Counted from the stretch's first letter, positions 11,313 to 23,492 are shown. The stretch is 64,000 nucleotides of DNA from Caenorhabditis elegans (GCF_000002985.6 NC_003284.9:3906001-3970000); one strand, 5' to 3'. Translations and numbers: made by a program. Notes: generated by a model not told the origin, from the letters alone.

Positions 11313-13512
11313 ATGGGCCAAGCTCGTGGTGTAATTCCTGACCTTAAAGTGCCCAACTATGATTTCCTGGAACTGATAAGGAACCACAAGCTGCCGTCGG
11401 GAATTCATTCCATTGCTCCTATGCATTCAAAATTGGGTGATTGGGAATGCATTCTGGCAACATACACAAAACACGGAAGAGACGACACGCATTTTGTTTA
11501 CTATACAAGAGAGCATAATGTAAGTTTAATTTGCAAAACTTTAATTTCTATTAAATATATATTGTTTTCTCTTGGTTATGACTTTCGGTTTATAAGATTT
11601 TTCCTGCGATTGTAAAAAAACTGCTACCTAACCTAGGCCTTAAATGTGAAAGCGGTGCGGCGTCAGCGCCTATGCTGACCTCACGCCAACCGGCCGTTTG
11701 CCGCTGTTTCGCATCTTGGCGTGAAATCAGATGCTCACTAGTACGATAAGTAGTTATTTACGACGAGGGTTGCGGTGCGGGTGGCGGCGCTGGGAGGCCG
11801 GCGTGTACATAAAGCCCCTGTTATCGAATTTTGTTACAGTTTTTTCTGATAAAAATTCTTATGTTTTATTAGATAGACCAGAACCAATCCGTACGAAAAC
11901 CTTTGAAAGCTCAATTAAAACTTCACAGGAACTAGAGATTGAACTTTTCCATTTAATAAGCAATTGTCGTGTCAGATTTGGGTTCAGTATTTTTTGCGCT
12001 AATGGCAAAAATTTTCCCCTTGGCAAAATGCAAAAATTTATTTTTAAACGTTGTTTGGACCTAACTTTAGTGGCGTGAGATATACAAAACAAGTGAGATA
12101 GTGAATTATTAGTGAAATAATTAAGAGATACAGTTTGCAATGAGAGTGAGCCCTACCTGAAAGAAAGCCGCGACCTACCGACTTTGGTCGCACTCCTGAC
12201 AACCAATAAGACATTATGTGACGACCGCGAACTAACTGTGTGAAAAATGTTTTTTTTAGGAAACAACGACAGTACCTCCTATTTCGTCTGAATCAATGTG
12301 GAGAGTGATTTTCAACACCCCTGAACATTTTCAATACGCTCAGGAAATTATCAAAACTGACTTTGTTGGCATTCAGGACTTGAACATCCAAAAAAATTTG
12401 GAATCACTTGCACTAGAGTTATATGGAATTGAAACTATCTATAAAAAGGTTGCAGAGGAGTGCAAAAAATGGTACAACATTTATTATAACAGGAACATCC
12501 CATGTGTCTCGTAAGAATTTAACTTGTTACTTCCAGGAGGCTCCATGTAATATTTTCAGCAAGTCGGAAGAATGCATTGAATTCAAAAAAGTTCTCGAAT
12601 CCACCGTTCCAATTGTTATTCAAACAAGATTGAAAATTTCGGAGTACATCAAAGAAACTGAGAAACGAGACGGCATTGTTCAAAAACCGTACGAGAACGT
12701 TCACAATGAAGTAATGCAAATACAGAGAGATCTTGGCAAAGTTGTAAAAGTCATCAGAGAAAAATATATATCTTCAATCCCTGTCAATGACAGCCGACAA
12801 ATTGATGGTTTGCTGGCAAATGTCGCTGTTTACAGAAATAAAGTTGTGCAGCAGATCGATGGATTAATGGAGAAGTGAGTGAATTTTCAATATTGAAGTC
12901 ATTAAATTTTAAATTAGAATTATTAACCTCTTTCAAAATTCTAAAATTTAAAACACTAGAAGGTAGAGTAACGCTAGGTTTGTCAAAATAAACATATTTA
13001 ACATTATTCAAAATTATACAAGTTAGTTGTCAACGTTTTGGCAAAGCGGCAAATTCTCAAAAAAATCAGATTTTTCTCCAAAATAAATAAAAAAAAGTCT
13101 TCGCTTGTAGGCCATTTCCCCTGAAGTCCGTTCATCTGTTCATTACGATTGGCACTGCTGAGTACCTGAAGGAAGTGATAAACATTCTTGATTTCATCAA
13201 AAAATTGGGAAAACTTGCCAAAGAATCTTTGCTCGTGGTGACTATTTTGCGAAACAGTTACAAGTACTGTTGTTCTGCACGAGCCGTGAAAGATCGGAAC
13301 AAAATCCTTGAATTTGTAAGTTTATACAATCCTTTTTTGTTTGAAATATAAAATTACATTATTCCAGTTCTCTGCCGCATCAGAAAAAATGAAGTTTTTG
13401 AAGTACAGAGTGGAAGAGATATTGGAGGAGCATCCGAATTTGAAGTAAAAATCTTCGTCAATCACAAAAACTCGAAAATGCTAACTTTTCCAGAAACATT
13501 CCAATTGTTTGA
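11313..13512 (+). CDS. unrecognised 357-aa protein
   Basis: Six exons: 11313-11519, 12260-12510, 12560-12874, 13111-13315, 13368-13444 and 13494-13512 (TGA). All junctions keep the frame. The start ATG lies ten bases after an acceptor-like TTGACTTACAG, suggesting trans-splicing, although an upstream exon cannot be excluded. No signal peptide or membrane segment is evident and I recognise no domain. The protein is mostly polar and helical, with a Lys/Glu-rich central region (residues about 155-260, with stretches such as EYIKETEKRDG). The large first intron (11520-12259) carries a GC-rich insert around 11640-11830 that looks like a repeat. Exon 2 to exon 3 needs the acceptor at 12559, because the nearer one at 12535 would shift the frame. 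Confidence 0.65.
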
Positions 13513-14413
13513 CAGATTCCTTTTACCCATTCCTTAAAAATATTATTAAGTTTTTTTTGCTATCAGTGTTTTGCCTTATTCTATTTTCTATGCAAACTCT
13601 TTTTTTTCCAAATCAAAATCATGAGTTTTTTCTATGCCGAGTTGGTATTTTCAGAACCTCTTACAATTATTCTTGCTTTATTGATTTTTTACGTTCACAA
13701 TTACCTTCCATTTTTGATTTTCTTTCAATTTTTTTTTGCATAATTCGTATTTTTCTTGAAGTTTATCACACAAATAAAAATTATGTTGAAAGTGTAATCA
13801 AAAAACTAAACACAAAACAAAATGAAATTGTGTAGGATTAAATATATTTTCAATCCCGTTAAGACCATTTTACCCCCAACAGGTTTTCTTAATAAGTCCA
13901 GAAAATTAGGAAACAACGCTATACGCCAAGTTGCCTCCTGGGAAAAAAACAAAGGGACGGTGTATTGATGGAACTACCAGTCGATAATTCGAGGGCCGTT
14001 ATTTGTGTTCATTTGCTTTGCACACTTGTCGTTGCAACTAATTTATTCATTCACTTTTTTTAAAGCGTTTTTATTAGTTAAAAATTTCCCAGGTTTCTTT
14101 TTTTTCAAATATAAATTTTTTTTGTCAATATCACCTTACTGGGAACATACAAATTGATTCACTCTTTCATCGAAAACTCACTATGCCATATCAAACTGCA
14201 GAGTACCATTTCTCTACTTTCCTTGTTAGGCAATTCCCCTGAAGCCACATATATGCAAAAACCTTTATAACAGATATCTAAATCTTCCGAATTTTTGTTT
14301 CAAATGTTTTTTTTTGATAATGCTTCATTTCTACACTTGTTTCTTGTTACCTACGATTTTTGTGCAATTTCATTACAAGTGAAATATTTATTTTGCAGGA
14401 TAATTAAACCGAA
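13513..14413. other. intergenic, no gene seen
   Basis: Pyrimidine-rich, AT-rich sequence between two plus-strand genes. The open frame that continues past 13512 has no ATG start and is T-rich, so I treat it as 3' flank. Confidence 0.5.
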
Positions 14414-17400
14414 ATGGGTTCACTATTTGATGAATTTAAAGGGTGCCTGCTTCTTATGTCTGTGCAATGGACACTGGTCAGTTTTGTGGCGATTGAAGCC
14501 TCGAGGATAGCATTCTTCCGATAGAACAATACGGAAGGAGTGTGAGTTTTTAAATTTTGAAAAATCTATATTTTGCTCATTTCGCATAAAGTCAAACTAG
14601 GCCCAGAGGGAAAGTAATTCAAACCTATTTCTATGGGGCTGAATGAAACAAACAACATAATAAAAGTTCTAAAATAAATGTTGATAAACATTGTAATTCG
14701 AGTCACAAAGCGGTAAAGACTAAGATGTCACCTATTATTTTGGGCGTTGTGTTTCCAGTTTGCGTTTTAATTATGTTTAAAATACTCATATTTTAAAATT
14801 GTAGAGGTTCCATGTGACAGTTGTTTAGATTTCTTGAACATTAGCGCAAGCTCAGTTTTTACCACATTTTGAGTCGAAATAAAAACTTTGTTGAACATTT
14901 TTATCAAGTTAATTTCAGCACCATCTAAATAAAAAGGTATAAATCAGCTCCTCATTTGCCGCAGTTGAGATTCAATTTTGTTAGTTAACAACACTTAACG
15001 TCGTGGCCTAATTGTAAGAAAAACAATCTTTCAATTAAATGTTTTTCAGTAACAACGGTGTCTCAAGATGGACAAGTATGGTTTGGAAAGAAGTATTATC
15101 TATCGTGTCTTCGAATTACTTGATTTCATGTTTCACCGATTTCCCAGGTAAGCATTTTAATAGTAGTCTGTTGTAATCGTCTTTTTAAGTGCACATTCCA
15201 CCAGTGACATCTATGGACGAACGATGCTGCTCCGTGATTCTGTTGATCGCATTTTTAGTGACATTCTTTGGAAATGGTTTGTTCTCGTTGTTTTTTTGTT
15301 AACAACTTCAATGATTAGTTAATCATTGACACTACTAGTGGCTTGAACCTTTTCGCATTGATTAGAAACAATTTGGTTTCCGTACGTACTGTTACAAGTT
15401 CCTCTTTTAAAATTTTATACTTGACGTGATGGTCCTGTTTAGTTTTTTTCTCCAGTAAAACAGTGGCTGAAATTAAAACTATGGTGCTTTTGAAAACTAG
15501 GTATTCCAATACGCAACTTACAACGTTTGAATACTGATTGCTGTCTAACGATTGCTTAAGTAATGTTTTTCACATTGAACCTTGAGTTTTTGGTGGTCAC
15601 CAGGAATGACATAGTTCAGCAAGTTTATTACAGTTGATCAGATACAGTTTCAATTAGCGTAACGTATAATCAACTTTTGTTAATGAATCTATGCAAAAAA
15701 AATTGGCTTCTTGCAAAAAATTTTTCATCTAAACTGTTTTTTTTTCAGGATGGAGCTGGAGCCTTGAAGTTTGATTCCAAATTAGAAAAATTCACTAAGA
15801 TAATTTATTGGGGAGTTATCACCGCGTGTCATTTATTCCCTGCAGTTTTTCCTCACCGATACTCCATCAAAATTATCCCCAATGGTAAGTTTTTTTTTTC
15901 AAAAAAGAATATACCCTTTCATTCTAGATTATTTTTTGATTGAACCCCATAGATACAAAGTTGATAGAAACAAAAATATTAATACGTGCTGCGGGAATAT
16001 ATCTATCGAATGCGCATTAACCTTTAAAAGGTGGTCGGTATTTGACAAAATTTGATTGACGGTTTTCATAGACGTTTTTCGACGTCTCTGTCCATTTCAC
16101 CCGAACAAACTAGGGTGGCAAAATTTTAGTTTAAGACTCTTAAAAGGTGCAATTCTATAACAGGGTGACAAGAAATTATAGCAAAATGATCAAATCGTGA
16201 TAACAACGCAATAGAACCATCAAAATCACACCCTGTACCTAGTTAGTCTTGCAGTCCTGTAACGGCTGCAAGGGTAACTAGGGAAGCCCGTAAAAATGGA
16301 GAGTTTTACAAAAAAAGCATCAGAAAGTTTAGAAAGTTTATTTAAAGAACAATTAAAACCTAAAGATCATGTTTGCCTCAGCAGCCTGTAAGTCGTTTTT
16401 TTGCATTTGAAAATTCACCTATTAAGTGTCAATGAGCTCGTAATGATGCAAGACTATCTGGGATTCGAGTTTATTAGAAGTAGCGAAGATAATATTGTAA
16501 ATCCAGCAGTATATGTCTTTAAAAAAAAATTTTATAAATCAGGATTTTTTGACAACTTGAGTTCTAAATTTCTAACATATTTTTGCGGTTTGTGTTGACA
16601 ATCACTCGTTTTTCAGATTTTGATAATTTGAAAGTGAAACATGAAATGATGCTCTTTTAAGCAGTTAATTGAAAATTTCTCCTAATTTGTGTAGTTCTAA
16701 ATTTCTTTTGAAATATCTATAGAGAAACATATTATGCGAAACTTCAAAACTCCACTGTACATATAACACAATATGATTTTGCAGCATGTATCTCCCTTTC
16801 CGGAGCAGTTTATGCTGCTCAACTGGCTGTTGTTTCAAAAGCTGAATTTGAAGATTACATTAATCCGTAAGAGCTTTGAAAAAAAATTATTAAATTAATT
16901 TCATAATTTGCAGAATGGATTCTCAAGAAACTTATTCCAAACAAAATCGAGCAACCAACAACAGAATGAAAATGCCACAATGTTTTGAATTGGCTTTCAA
17001 ACTCATATCTTTTATCAAATGGGATTTTGTAACCGATTTGTTCGTCTTGAGTATACTTACCTCAGCTCTTATTGGCCAATGCTCAGGATGGGCCAACTCT
17101 GAATGGTATTTGATAATCTTCAATATGTGAGACAAGCAGAATTTGGAAAAAAATATAATGTGTTCATTTTAGGCTTGCACTTTTGACAACAATTACAACA
17201 CTCGTGATGACCCAAAACTTGAACAAACTTTGAGATTTATTAAGAAATATCGTATTTTCATTTTTTGATGTAAGTTACTTCAATGTTCACAGATCGAACT
17301 CAACTAGGTTTCATAGAAAAATTATGTTGGGCAATCAGTATGACCTTTGAAAAAAAAAACTGTTGAATATATTTCATGCTTTTTACTATTATTCAATTAG

Positions 17401-17602
17401 CATCTTGAGTTAACATTTTCATTGATGTCATTAATACTCAAAAATTTATAGAAGAACAATTCTAACCTATATTTGTGGGTTTTTCAGGTTTGCATCCTTG
17501 GGAATTCTGATATACTCAGACGACGCCAGCTTCATTGTAACCTCAACGATTTTATTCCACGGTTCTATCCAATGTTTCGGTTACATCTGGCACCAACTGT
17601 AG
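14414..17602 (+). pseudogene. paralogue of the 281-aa membrane protein, with in-frame TAG
   Basis: Exons 14414-14541, 15050-15147, 15205-15276, 15756-15884, 16785-16866, 16914-17126, then either 17173-17233 or 17488-17602. Phases 2,1,1,1,2,2 match the paralogue at 1996-5380, and hydrophobic segments fall in the same order (for example CCSVILLIAFLVTFFGN near exon 3). Two oddities argue for decay. A TAG at 14522-14524 interrupts exon 1. Exon 4 keeps frame only if the second of two tandem acceptors (AG at 15754-15755) is used; the stronger TTTTTTTTTCAG at 15748 leads to a stop after eight codons. A start at ATG 15078 in exon 2 would avoid the TAG and give a truncated protein. With the distal last exon the reading length (278 codons) is close to the paralogue. 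The later exons look undamaged, so low-level function remains possible. Confidence 0.6.
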
Positions 17603-17900
17603 CTTTTCAACAATTCCATCTTCTACAATGTTCATTTCCACGGGTGCATCCTTAACCCATTGCCTATCTTCCTGATATCATTTTTATTCTAGTCTTCTGT
17701 TGTCGATTTCCTAAGATTCCTCAATTAACTCTCAACCATAAGGACTTTTAATCCTGACTTCTTGGTTCCCTAACTCACCATCACTCAGAAGTCCTATATT
17801 TTCCAATTTATTTCGTGTATTATATTTTAACCACCTAAAACAAACGGGAATGGTTCAATAAGCTTGAATTCGTGTAATCTTGTGTTCTGTTAATGTTAAA
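17603..17900. other. short gene-free stretch
   Basis: No coding exon, RNA gene or clear repeat recognised between the distal last exon of the membrane-protein paralogue and the decayed element that starts near 17.9 kb. Confidence 0.4.
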
Positions 17901-18560
17901 AACCTCTCAACATGCTTATCCGCGCTTATTTGATACTTTGCTCCGTGTCCATCCGCGCGAATTGATTGTCAGCGGGTTTCCGACACCCCTCGACTAGCTG
18001 ACGGTGCATCGACCGATTCCGGACACCCGGAGAACTCAAATTGAGCTCCGGGAGAGGTTTCCGCCCTGACAAGGGAAGTCTTCGAACGGGCCGGTAGACT
18101 TGGGCTTCTCATGTTGATATTCCGATAGAAGAGTTAACTTGTTCTGCTTCATAACTTTATGCAGAAAATCAGTGTGAATCAAGAGACGGGCCGCCTTTTT
18201 TATTTTATGTGTACAAACCACCAGTAGGTACTGCTTTTATACTTGGTTCGTAAGCGATCGGGTACTCGCTCATATTGTCAGAGAGAATTCTCATAGACGG
18301 CGGTGACATGGGGTCGTTGTTAATCATCATTGCTTGATAAGGTTTCGACATAACATCCTGGTAAGCCTGATAGGCGCCGCGCCATTTGTCCCCAAATTGT
18401 TGTACAAAAAAATTTTTGATTTGAGCAGAATCTGATAGGCTATGCATTAGAATGATGTATGTACTGTTGTTCCGCGTGACTGGAGGTAAAGCAATAGCCG
18501 ATTGAACCAAATTGAAGACTGCACAATTGTAATGATGAGCATACCAAAAAATAGATTGAC
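17900..18560 (-). pseudogene. decayed fragment resembling a Polinton/Maverick-type packaging ATPase C-terminus
   Basis: On the minus strand the stretch just after the minisatellite (about 18535-18205) is open for about 105 codons. It carries NNSTYIILMHSLSDSAQ, a basic/aromatic FGDKWRGAYQAYQDV and then PYQAMMINNDP. This order (Asn-rich turn, hydrophobic strand, D..Q helix, AY..., short hydrophobic strand before a conserved Asp/Asn-Pro) recalls the C-terminal part of A32-like packaging ATPases in Polinton elements. No Walker A or B motif is present, so at most a fragment survives. Sequence further along the same strand (18220-18040) is open in another frame and GC-richer than its surroundings. 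The family assignment is a resemblance by eye only. Confidence 0.35.
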
Positions 18561-18713
18561 ATACCAAAAAATAGATTGACATACCAGAAAATAGATTGAC
18601 ATACCAAAAATAGATTGGCATACCAAAAAATAGATTGACATACCAAAAAATAGATTGACATACCAAAAAATAGATTGACATACCAAAAAATAGATTGACA
18701 TAAGAAAATACCA
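18541..18713. repeat. 20-bp minisatellite, about nine copies
   Basis: The unit CATACCAAAAAATAGATTGA is repeated head to tail with very few changes (one copy has CCAGAAAA, one lacks an A, one has TTGG). Because 20 is not a multiple of 3, all three minus-strand frames read through it as repeated hydrophobic peptides. The near identity of the copies suggests recent expansion. Confidence 0.9.
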
Positions 18714-19372
18714 AACATTGTAGGCTCGCTTGTACGGAAGTTAACTTTAAAAAATTGCAAAATTAAAAAAAATTGCAAAATTTAATTAAAAGCTGTATTT
18801 TTCAAAAATTCAAAACTACGTAAAAATCATATGAAGCGATTCTTTTTTATTTCATAAAACTGTTCCACATGGTTGAATATACTAGAAAATACTGAACATT
18901 GTAGGCTCGCTTGCACGGAAGTTAATTTTAAAAAATTGCAAAATTTAATTAAAAGCTGTATTTTTCAAAAATTCAAAACTACGTAAAAATCATATGAGCG
19001 ATTCTTTTTTATTTCATAAAACTGTTTCACATGGTTGAATATACTAGAAAATACTGAACATTGTAAACTCGCTTGCACGGAAGTTAATTTTAAAAAATTG
19101 CAAAATTTAATTAAAAGCTGTATTTTTCAAAAATTCAAAACTACGTAAAAATCATATGAAGCGATTCTTTTTTATTTCATAAAACTGCTAAGCATGCTTC
19201 AATTACCAGAAAATGCCAAACAAAGTATGCTAGCTCGTACGTAAGTTTTTTTTTTTTAATTGCAACATTTAATTGAAAGCTGCTTTTTCAAAAACTCAAA
19301 ACTACGTAAAAATCATATGAAGCGCTTCTGTTTTATTTCATTAAACTGTTCAGCGTGGTCAAGAGTACATTT
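18714..19372. repeat. tandem array of about four ~165-bp units
   Basis: Successive copies start near 18714, 18884, 19046 and 19206. Each contains GCTCGCTTGCACGGAAGTTA, then AAAACTACGTAAAAATCATA, and ends near ACATGGTTGAATATACTAG. The first three are close to identical and the fourth is diverged. They abut the 20-bp minisatellite. Confidence 0.85.
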
Positions 19373-20105
19373 TCAGATTGAATGGATTAGACCATTTTTA
19401 TGCAAAATTAGTAGATCTTCCAAACTTTGAAACATAATATCTGGCTTCAAACTAACTTTCTTGAAAATCCCTGTAGCCATTTTGTTGGAAATTTTGTGTT
19501 CTTTCAGAATTTTGTAAGCAGAAAAAATGCATTTTGAAAAGTACAAAACAGCGAACCGATCTACAGGTCTTGGACAATTTTTGCTAGTCATTCATACCTA
19601 TCCTAATCAGCAGCTCATTTAATTCAAATGCCTTATTTTTCAAATTGAATAGTATGCATATCAACTTTTAAATACATTTTCAGGTTCCCTTAATTAATTC
19701 GAAGGTTCTCATGCCTATACTACAGCCTATTGTAACCATGTTCTCACGGTCGTAAAATTGTAGAACGTCCGGGATGATAGTCAATAACTTGTAACAGTGA
19801 ACATTATGTTTATGATGTGGATATGTGTTCCTGGTTTGGTGGTTATCGACTGAAATTTCAGCACATCAACATATACAGAGTTCAGTTGCCTCCCGGGAAG
19901 AGAGAAGCGTCCGGTAATTGGGCGGAGCTAACTGTCTGACGATGCGAGTCAGATCTGGAATATCATTACATTATTTATTTGTGGTCAGTTTTTGGTTCGC
20001 ATTTTTTGTCTGAGATTTCATTTTTTACATTCTCATTTTCCAGTCTTTTATTATTTATCTCTATTTTATTTATTTTTTTCAGTCCACCTCACACTAACTA
20101 TCATC

Positions 20106-23100
20106 ATGTTCATCGACCCAGTCGAGTTTTTCATGATCTCCTCAACTTCTTTGAAGAAACTGATCTGCCACTACTTTCCAAAGGAACTTCTTCCAACAAA
20201 GTGGGAATGCACGGATAAGAATCCACTGAAGAACATTCAAAATCTCATCGACGCCTCCAACGGAAAACTGATGGTGTACGGTTCCGCAAGAGAGATCTAC
20301 GATAACTTGAACTTGTTCCGTCGTTTTCCTGGAAGTCACCATAAATTTCAATTTGATACGACCGAGGTCTACACAGTAAGTTGCTCGATATATAATAGTA
20401 ATTTCAACAAAAATGAGCATTTTTTAGAAAGAGCCGATCTTCTACCAGAGTATGAAGCGAATTCCCTATATCTACAAGCAAGATTATTTTGTGATCCTTC
20501 AATCGATTATTTCTACAAGTCCATTGAGAAAATTTGAGACGGAATTTTCATTAGCCACTATTACGGCTTATCTGAAAATGAAAGAGCTTTCACTACCTGC
20601 TCTAAACGAAATGGTCCCATATTGTGCTGTAAGTGCAGCCCTGCTACAAACCGGAATTCAGGACATTCAACATGTAGGTTTTAAAGTGTTTGAATTGTTT
20701 TATTAGTTTTATACCGTTTTTTTAGAAATTCAACGATTATCTTGAAAATCCGCTGTTGCAATTGGAGTTCAAGAAGCATACCTTTGAGGAGTTGTTTGTA
20801 CAATGGAAGCAGATAAATCCACTTTTTGAAATGGAAAGCATTCACGATTCGTTACAAGATTTGCTGAAGAAATTCATTGCCAGAAATCCAATAAGAGACA
20901 ATGAGGATGTCTTCAAAAGAGTGTTTGCGTGGAGTCAGCTCGTCGTCCTCCAACTGGACATATTCGTCAGAGACTGTGAAACGTTGTTCAAGCCCAAACC
21001 CTCAACGGTTAGTTTATTCAAAAATTTATTTAATAAATGTGTAGGATACCTGGCAAAAATATTTTACAATAATTATCTCTGAAAATGGTAACTTAATCGA
21101 AATGCAAAATGTATTTGTGTTCTTAATTTTAACAAAAAAGTTAAAAGGTTATTTTCAAAATGGTTAACATTTTCGGGCCAAATATTTGTTCAAGTACCTT
21201 TTGCTTAAAAAACTACAATTTAACAAGTTAACTATTTTATTTTTTTCAGAAACCAATTGTTCGCATTTTCGACGATAAACCAAACAAATTGATAATGGCT
21301 TACGAACTTCTAGATGCGATGAAACAAGCACAAATGGATGTTTCAAAACTTGAAGAAGAAGTTCTCGAAATGCCAGAATTGTCTACATTCACTTATCAAC
21401 AAGTGGCGAGTCGGATTTCACCACAAGATATGCGAACGATTGAGTTTGTGATCACTCCAATCACCGTTGCCAAGTATGCAGCGACTCCAATTCCAACTAT
21501 CAACAAAGGGGAATATTGCATTCTGGCGTCGGATTTCTTGTTCAATCTTCTGGGAAATATGATCACCGCCAAGAAAATGTTTCAGAGAATTGAGCCTTCT
21601 CAGCTGAATGTGATCCGAGAGTTTTTCAATTTTGTCGATAATCATTTTGACTTTACCTATGGTATTCAATTTATCGATCTGGAACTCGTCGAAATGATCA
21701 ACAGTGAATTGGATACTTTCCACAGAATGCTTACAATTTCTAGCAAAGGACCAAGTGACATTCGTGATAGGCAACAGGAGGGATTTACAAAAACCGATTT
21801 GTCAAATGAACTCAAGCATCTGAAGCTCGACTTGATCTTCCCAGAAATTTGTGAGCTTTCTGAGTTTTACTTTGTGCATTTGACAAAAACGCTGAAAATT
21901 GAAAAGCTGTCAACATCTGATGTTTACGGAATAGTTGAGCATCTTCAAATTGATTGCCTTGCTCGGAGATTTCCAAAACTGGCTGAGTTCATTCACAGTC
22001 AACTTGTGTGCTCTCGAATCTTTGGTTACCAATGTCAAAAATGCTTTCAACCAAAGGAACCAAAAGTCGCTGGAGTGGAAGCAGTTGAAATCGAGTCCAA
22101 AAAAGAATTAACAATTGACGATTCTGCTGAAACAATGAAAAGGAAGATTACATTGGAATTCGCAAATAAGGTTAAAGAAACTCTAGCACAGCTCTCTGAT
22201 TTGAAAAATGAAAAGCCCAAGAAGTCCAAAAAGCAGAAGCCATCTCAACAATTAGTTCCTGAAAAAGTAAAAAGTAACCCAGATCCGTGCCAAAAATGCT
22301 TCAGAACCAGCGAGTATCACAATAAAACTAAAGAAGACTTTCGATTGGAAAAAATCGAGACAAAACGGCTCAGAAAAGCATTGAAGGAAAGTCAGAAAGA
22401 GAGCGAAGAGAAATCACAAAATATTGCCGAGAAAGATCAGGAAATGTTGCTTTTAAAAGAGTGAGTTCAAATTAAAACAGCTAAATAATTATGCAATTTG
22501 ATAATTTTGCAGACACGTAGAATCAATTCAACGAGAGTTTCTCAAGTACAAATCTGATATGAATAACGTGAATAATGAAACAATTCGCCTTCAGACTACG
22601 TAAGTTTAATTCTAATTTTGAAATTTTAAAGTCATTCACTATTTTCGATATACAATCTTTTTACAGGCAACTTCTAGAACATCAACAGGCTCTAGCACAA
22701 AAATCGTTAGAGGTTATTGAACAAAAGGATGAAATTCTACATTTGAAAGCGTAAGTTAATTTGAAAAACAACTAGTGAGCCGGTATATAAATGGAAAATT
22801 TCAGGCAGAATCAGTCTCAACAAACTGTAATTGCTCAGCAAGAAAAATCGATTAAAAGCCTGAAGGAAAAAAGTCAGCAACTTGAAGAAAAACGTTCCAT
22901 AACCAACAATACTCAAAGATTACTTGAAGAAACTGAAATCATTCATAAAATTTTAGTCGATACTCTGAAAGCTCAGGAAATTTTTGAGTCAGAGAGTCCA
23001 CTGAACAAGATAACTGTCATGACCTCAAGAATTTGCGAAACGTCACAGGATCCGGAAACCAAGAGCATTGCTAAACGTGAATTCAGATACTTTGCACGTC

Positions 23101-23492
23101 AAATTGAAGGCTATAGAAGGTCTCTGAAGAAGCGAATCAACTCGATGAAAAATGAAACAATCAGAAGCGACGATATTCCAGAGCTCCGAGAGTTTCCAAC
23201 ATTCTCTGATGAATTTGTGAAAGCTTATAAAGACACGTTGAAAAAAGATGCTCCACTTATCTGTGCTCCACTGCTCAAACTTCCAGAGACAATTAAATCA
23301 GATGAACTTGACGATAAGGAATGCCTAGTTTGTCTGGAAGATATGGTTAAGAATCAGGATACCGTGAAGTGCTCGACATGTAAACGCCAATATCACACCA
23401 CTTGTGTTCAAAAATGGTTCAAAATCAAGCGAATTTGTCCAACTTGTAATGCGGGACTTTTGGATGAAAACGAGTTCCCAGCACTCTCCTGA
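20106..23492 (+). CDS. coiled-coil protein with C-terminal RING/PHD-like zinc finger, 955 aa
   Basis: Seven exons: 20106-20375, 20428-20673, 20726-21007, 21250-22460, 22513-22599, 22667-22750 and 22805-23492 (TGA). All phases agree. ATG 20106 lies soon after an acceptor (TTTTTTTCAG at 20082), consistent with trans-splicing. The N-terminal ~600 residues are predicted mostly helical and contain two CQKCF motifs near residues 510 and 615 (possible zinc ligands). A Lys-rich stretch follows, and then a long coiled coil (about 630-760) rich in Gln, Glu and Lys. The C-terminus has the eight-ligand pattern CLVC, then KCSTC, YHTTC and CPTC, a C4HC3-like arrangement. This is expected to bind two zinc ions and is compatible with E3 ubiquitin ligase activity. 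Nematode genomes encode a family of such proteins, but I cannot name this member. AATAAA follows at 23552. Confidence 0.85.

Noticed and set aside
12423-12540. Reading the 12423 frame from its own ATG as a separate gene
   Set aside because: The frame is joined in phase to the upstream exon by the acceptor at 12559; the first part of that frame is a shadow of exon 2.
13509-13835. Open frame continuing after the 357-aa gene
   Set aside because: It has no ATG start and is in a T-rich 3' flank. The spliced gene model ends at TGA 13510-13512.
16161-16240. Short CAGGGTG...CACCCTG pair resembling the ends of the 2426-3348 element
   Set aside because: Only about 8 bp match at each end and the flanks do not show a clear TA duplication, so a separate element is not claimed.
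18205-18778. Long minus-strand open frames (112-169 codons) full of repeated FWYVNLFFGMSIYFLVCQ-like peptides
   Set aside because: They are translations of the 20-bp minisatellite, open in all three frames because the unit lacks stops. Only the non-repetitive part below 18535 was considered further.
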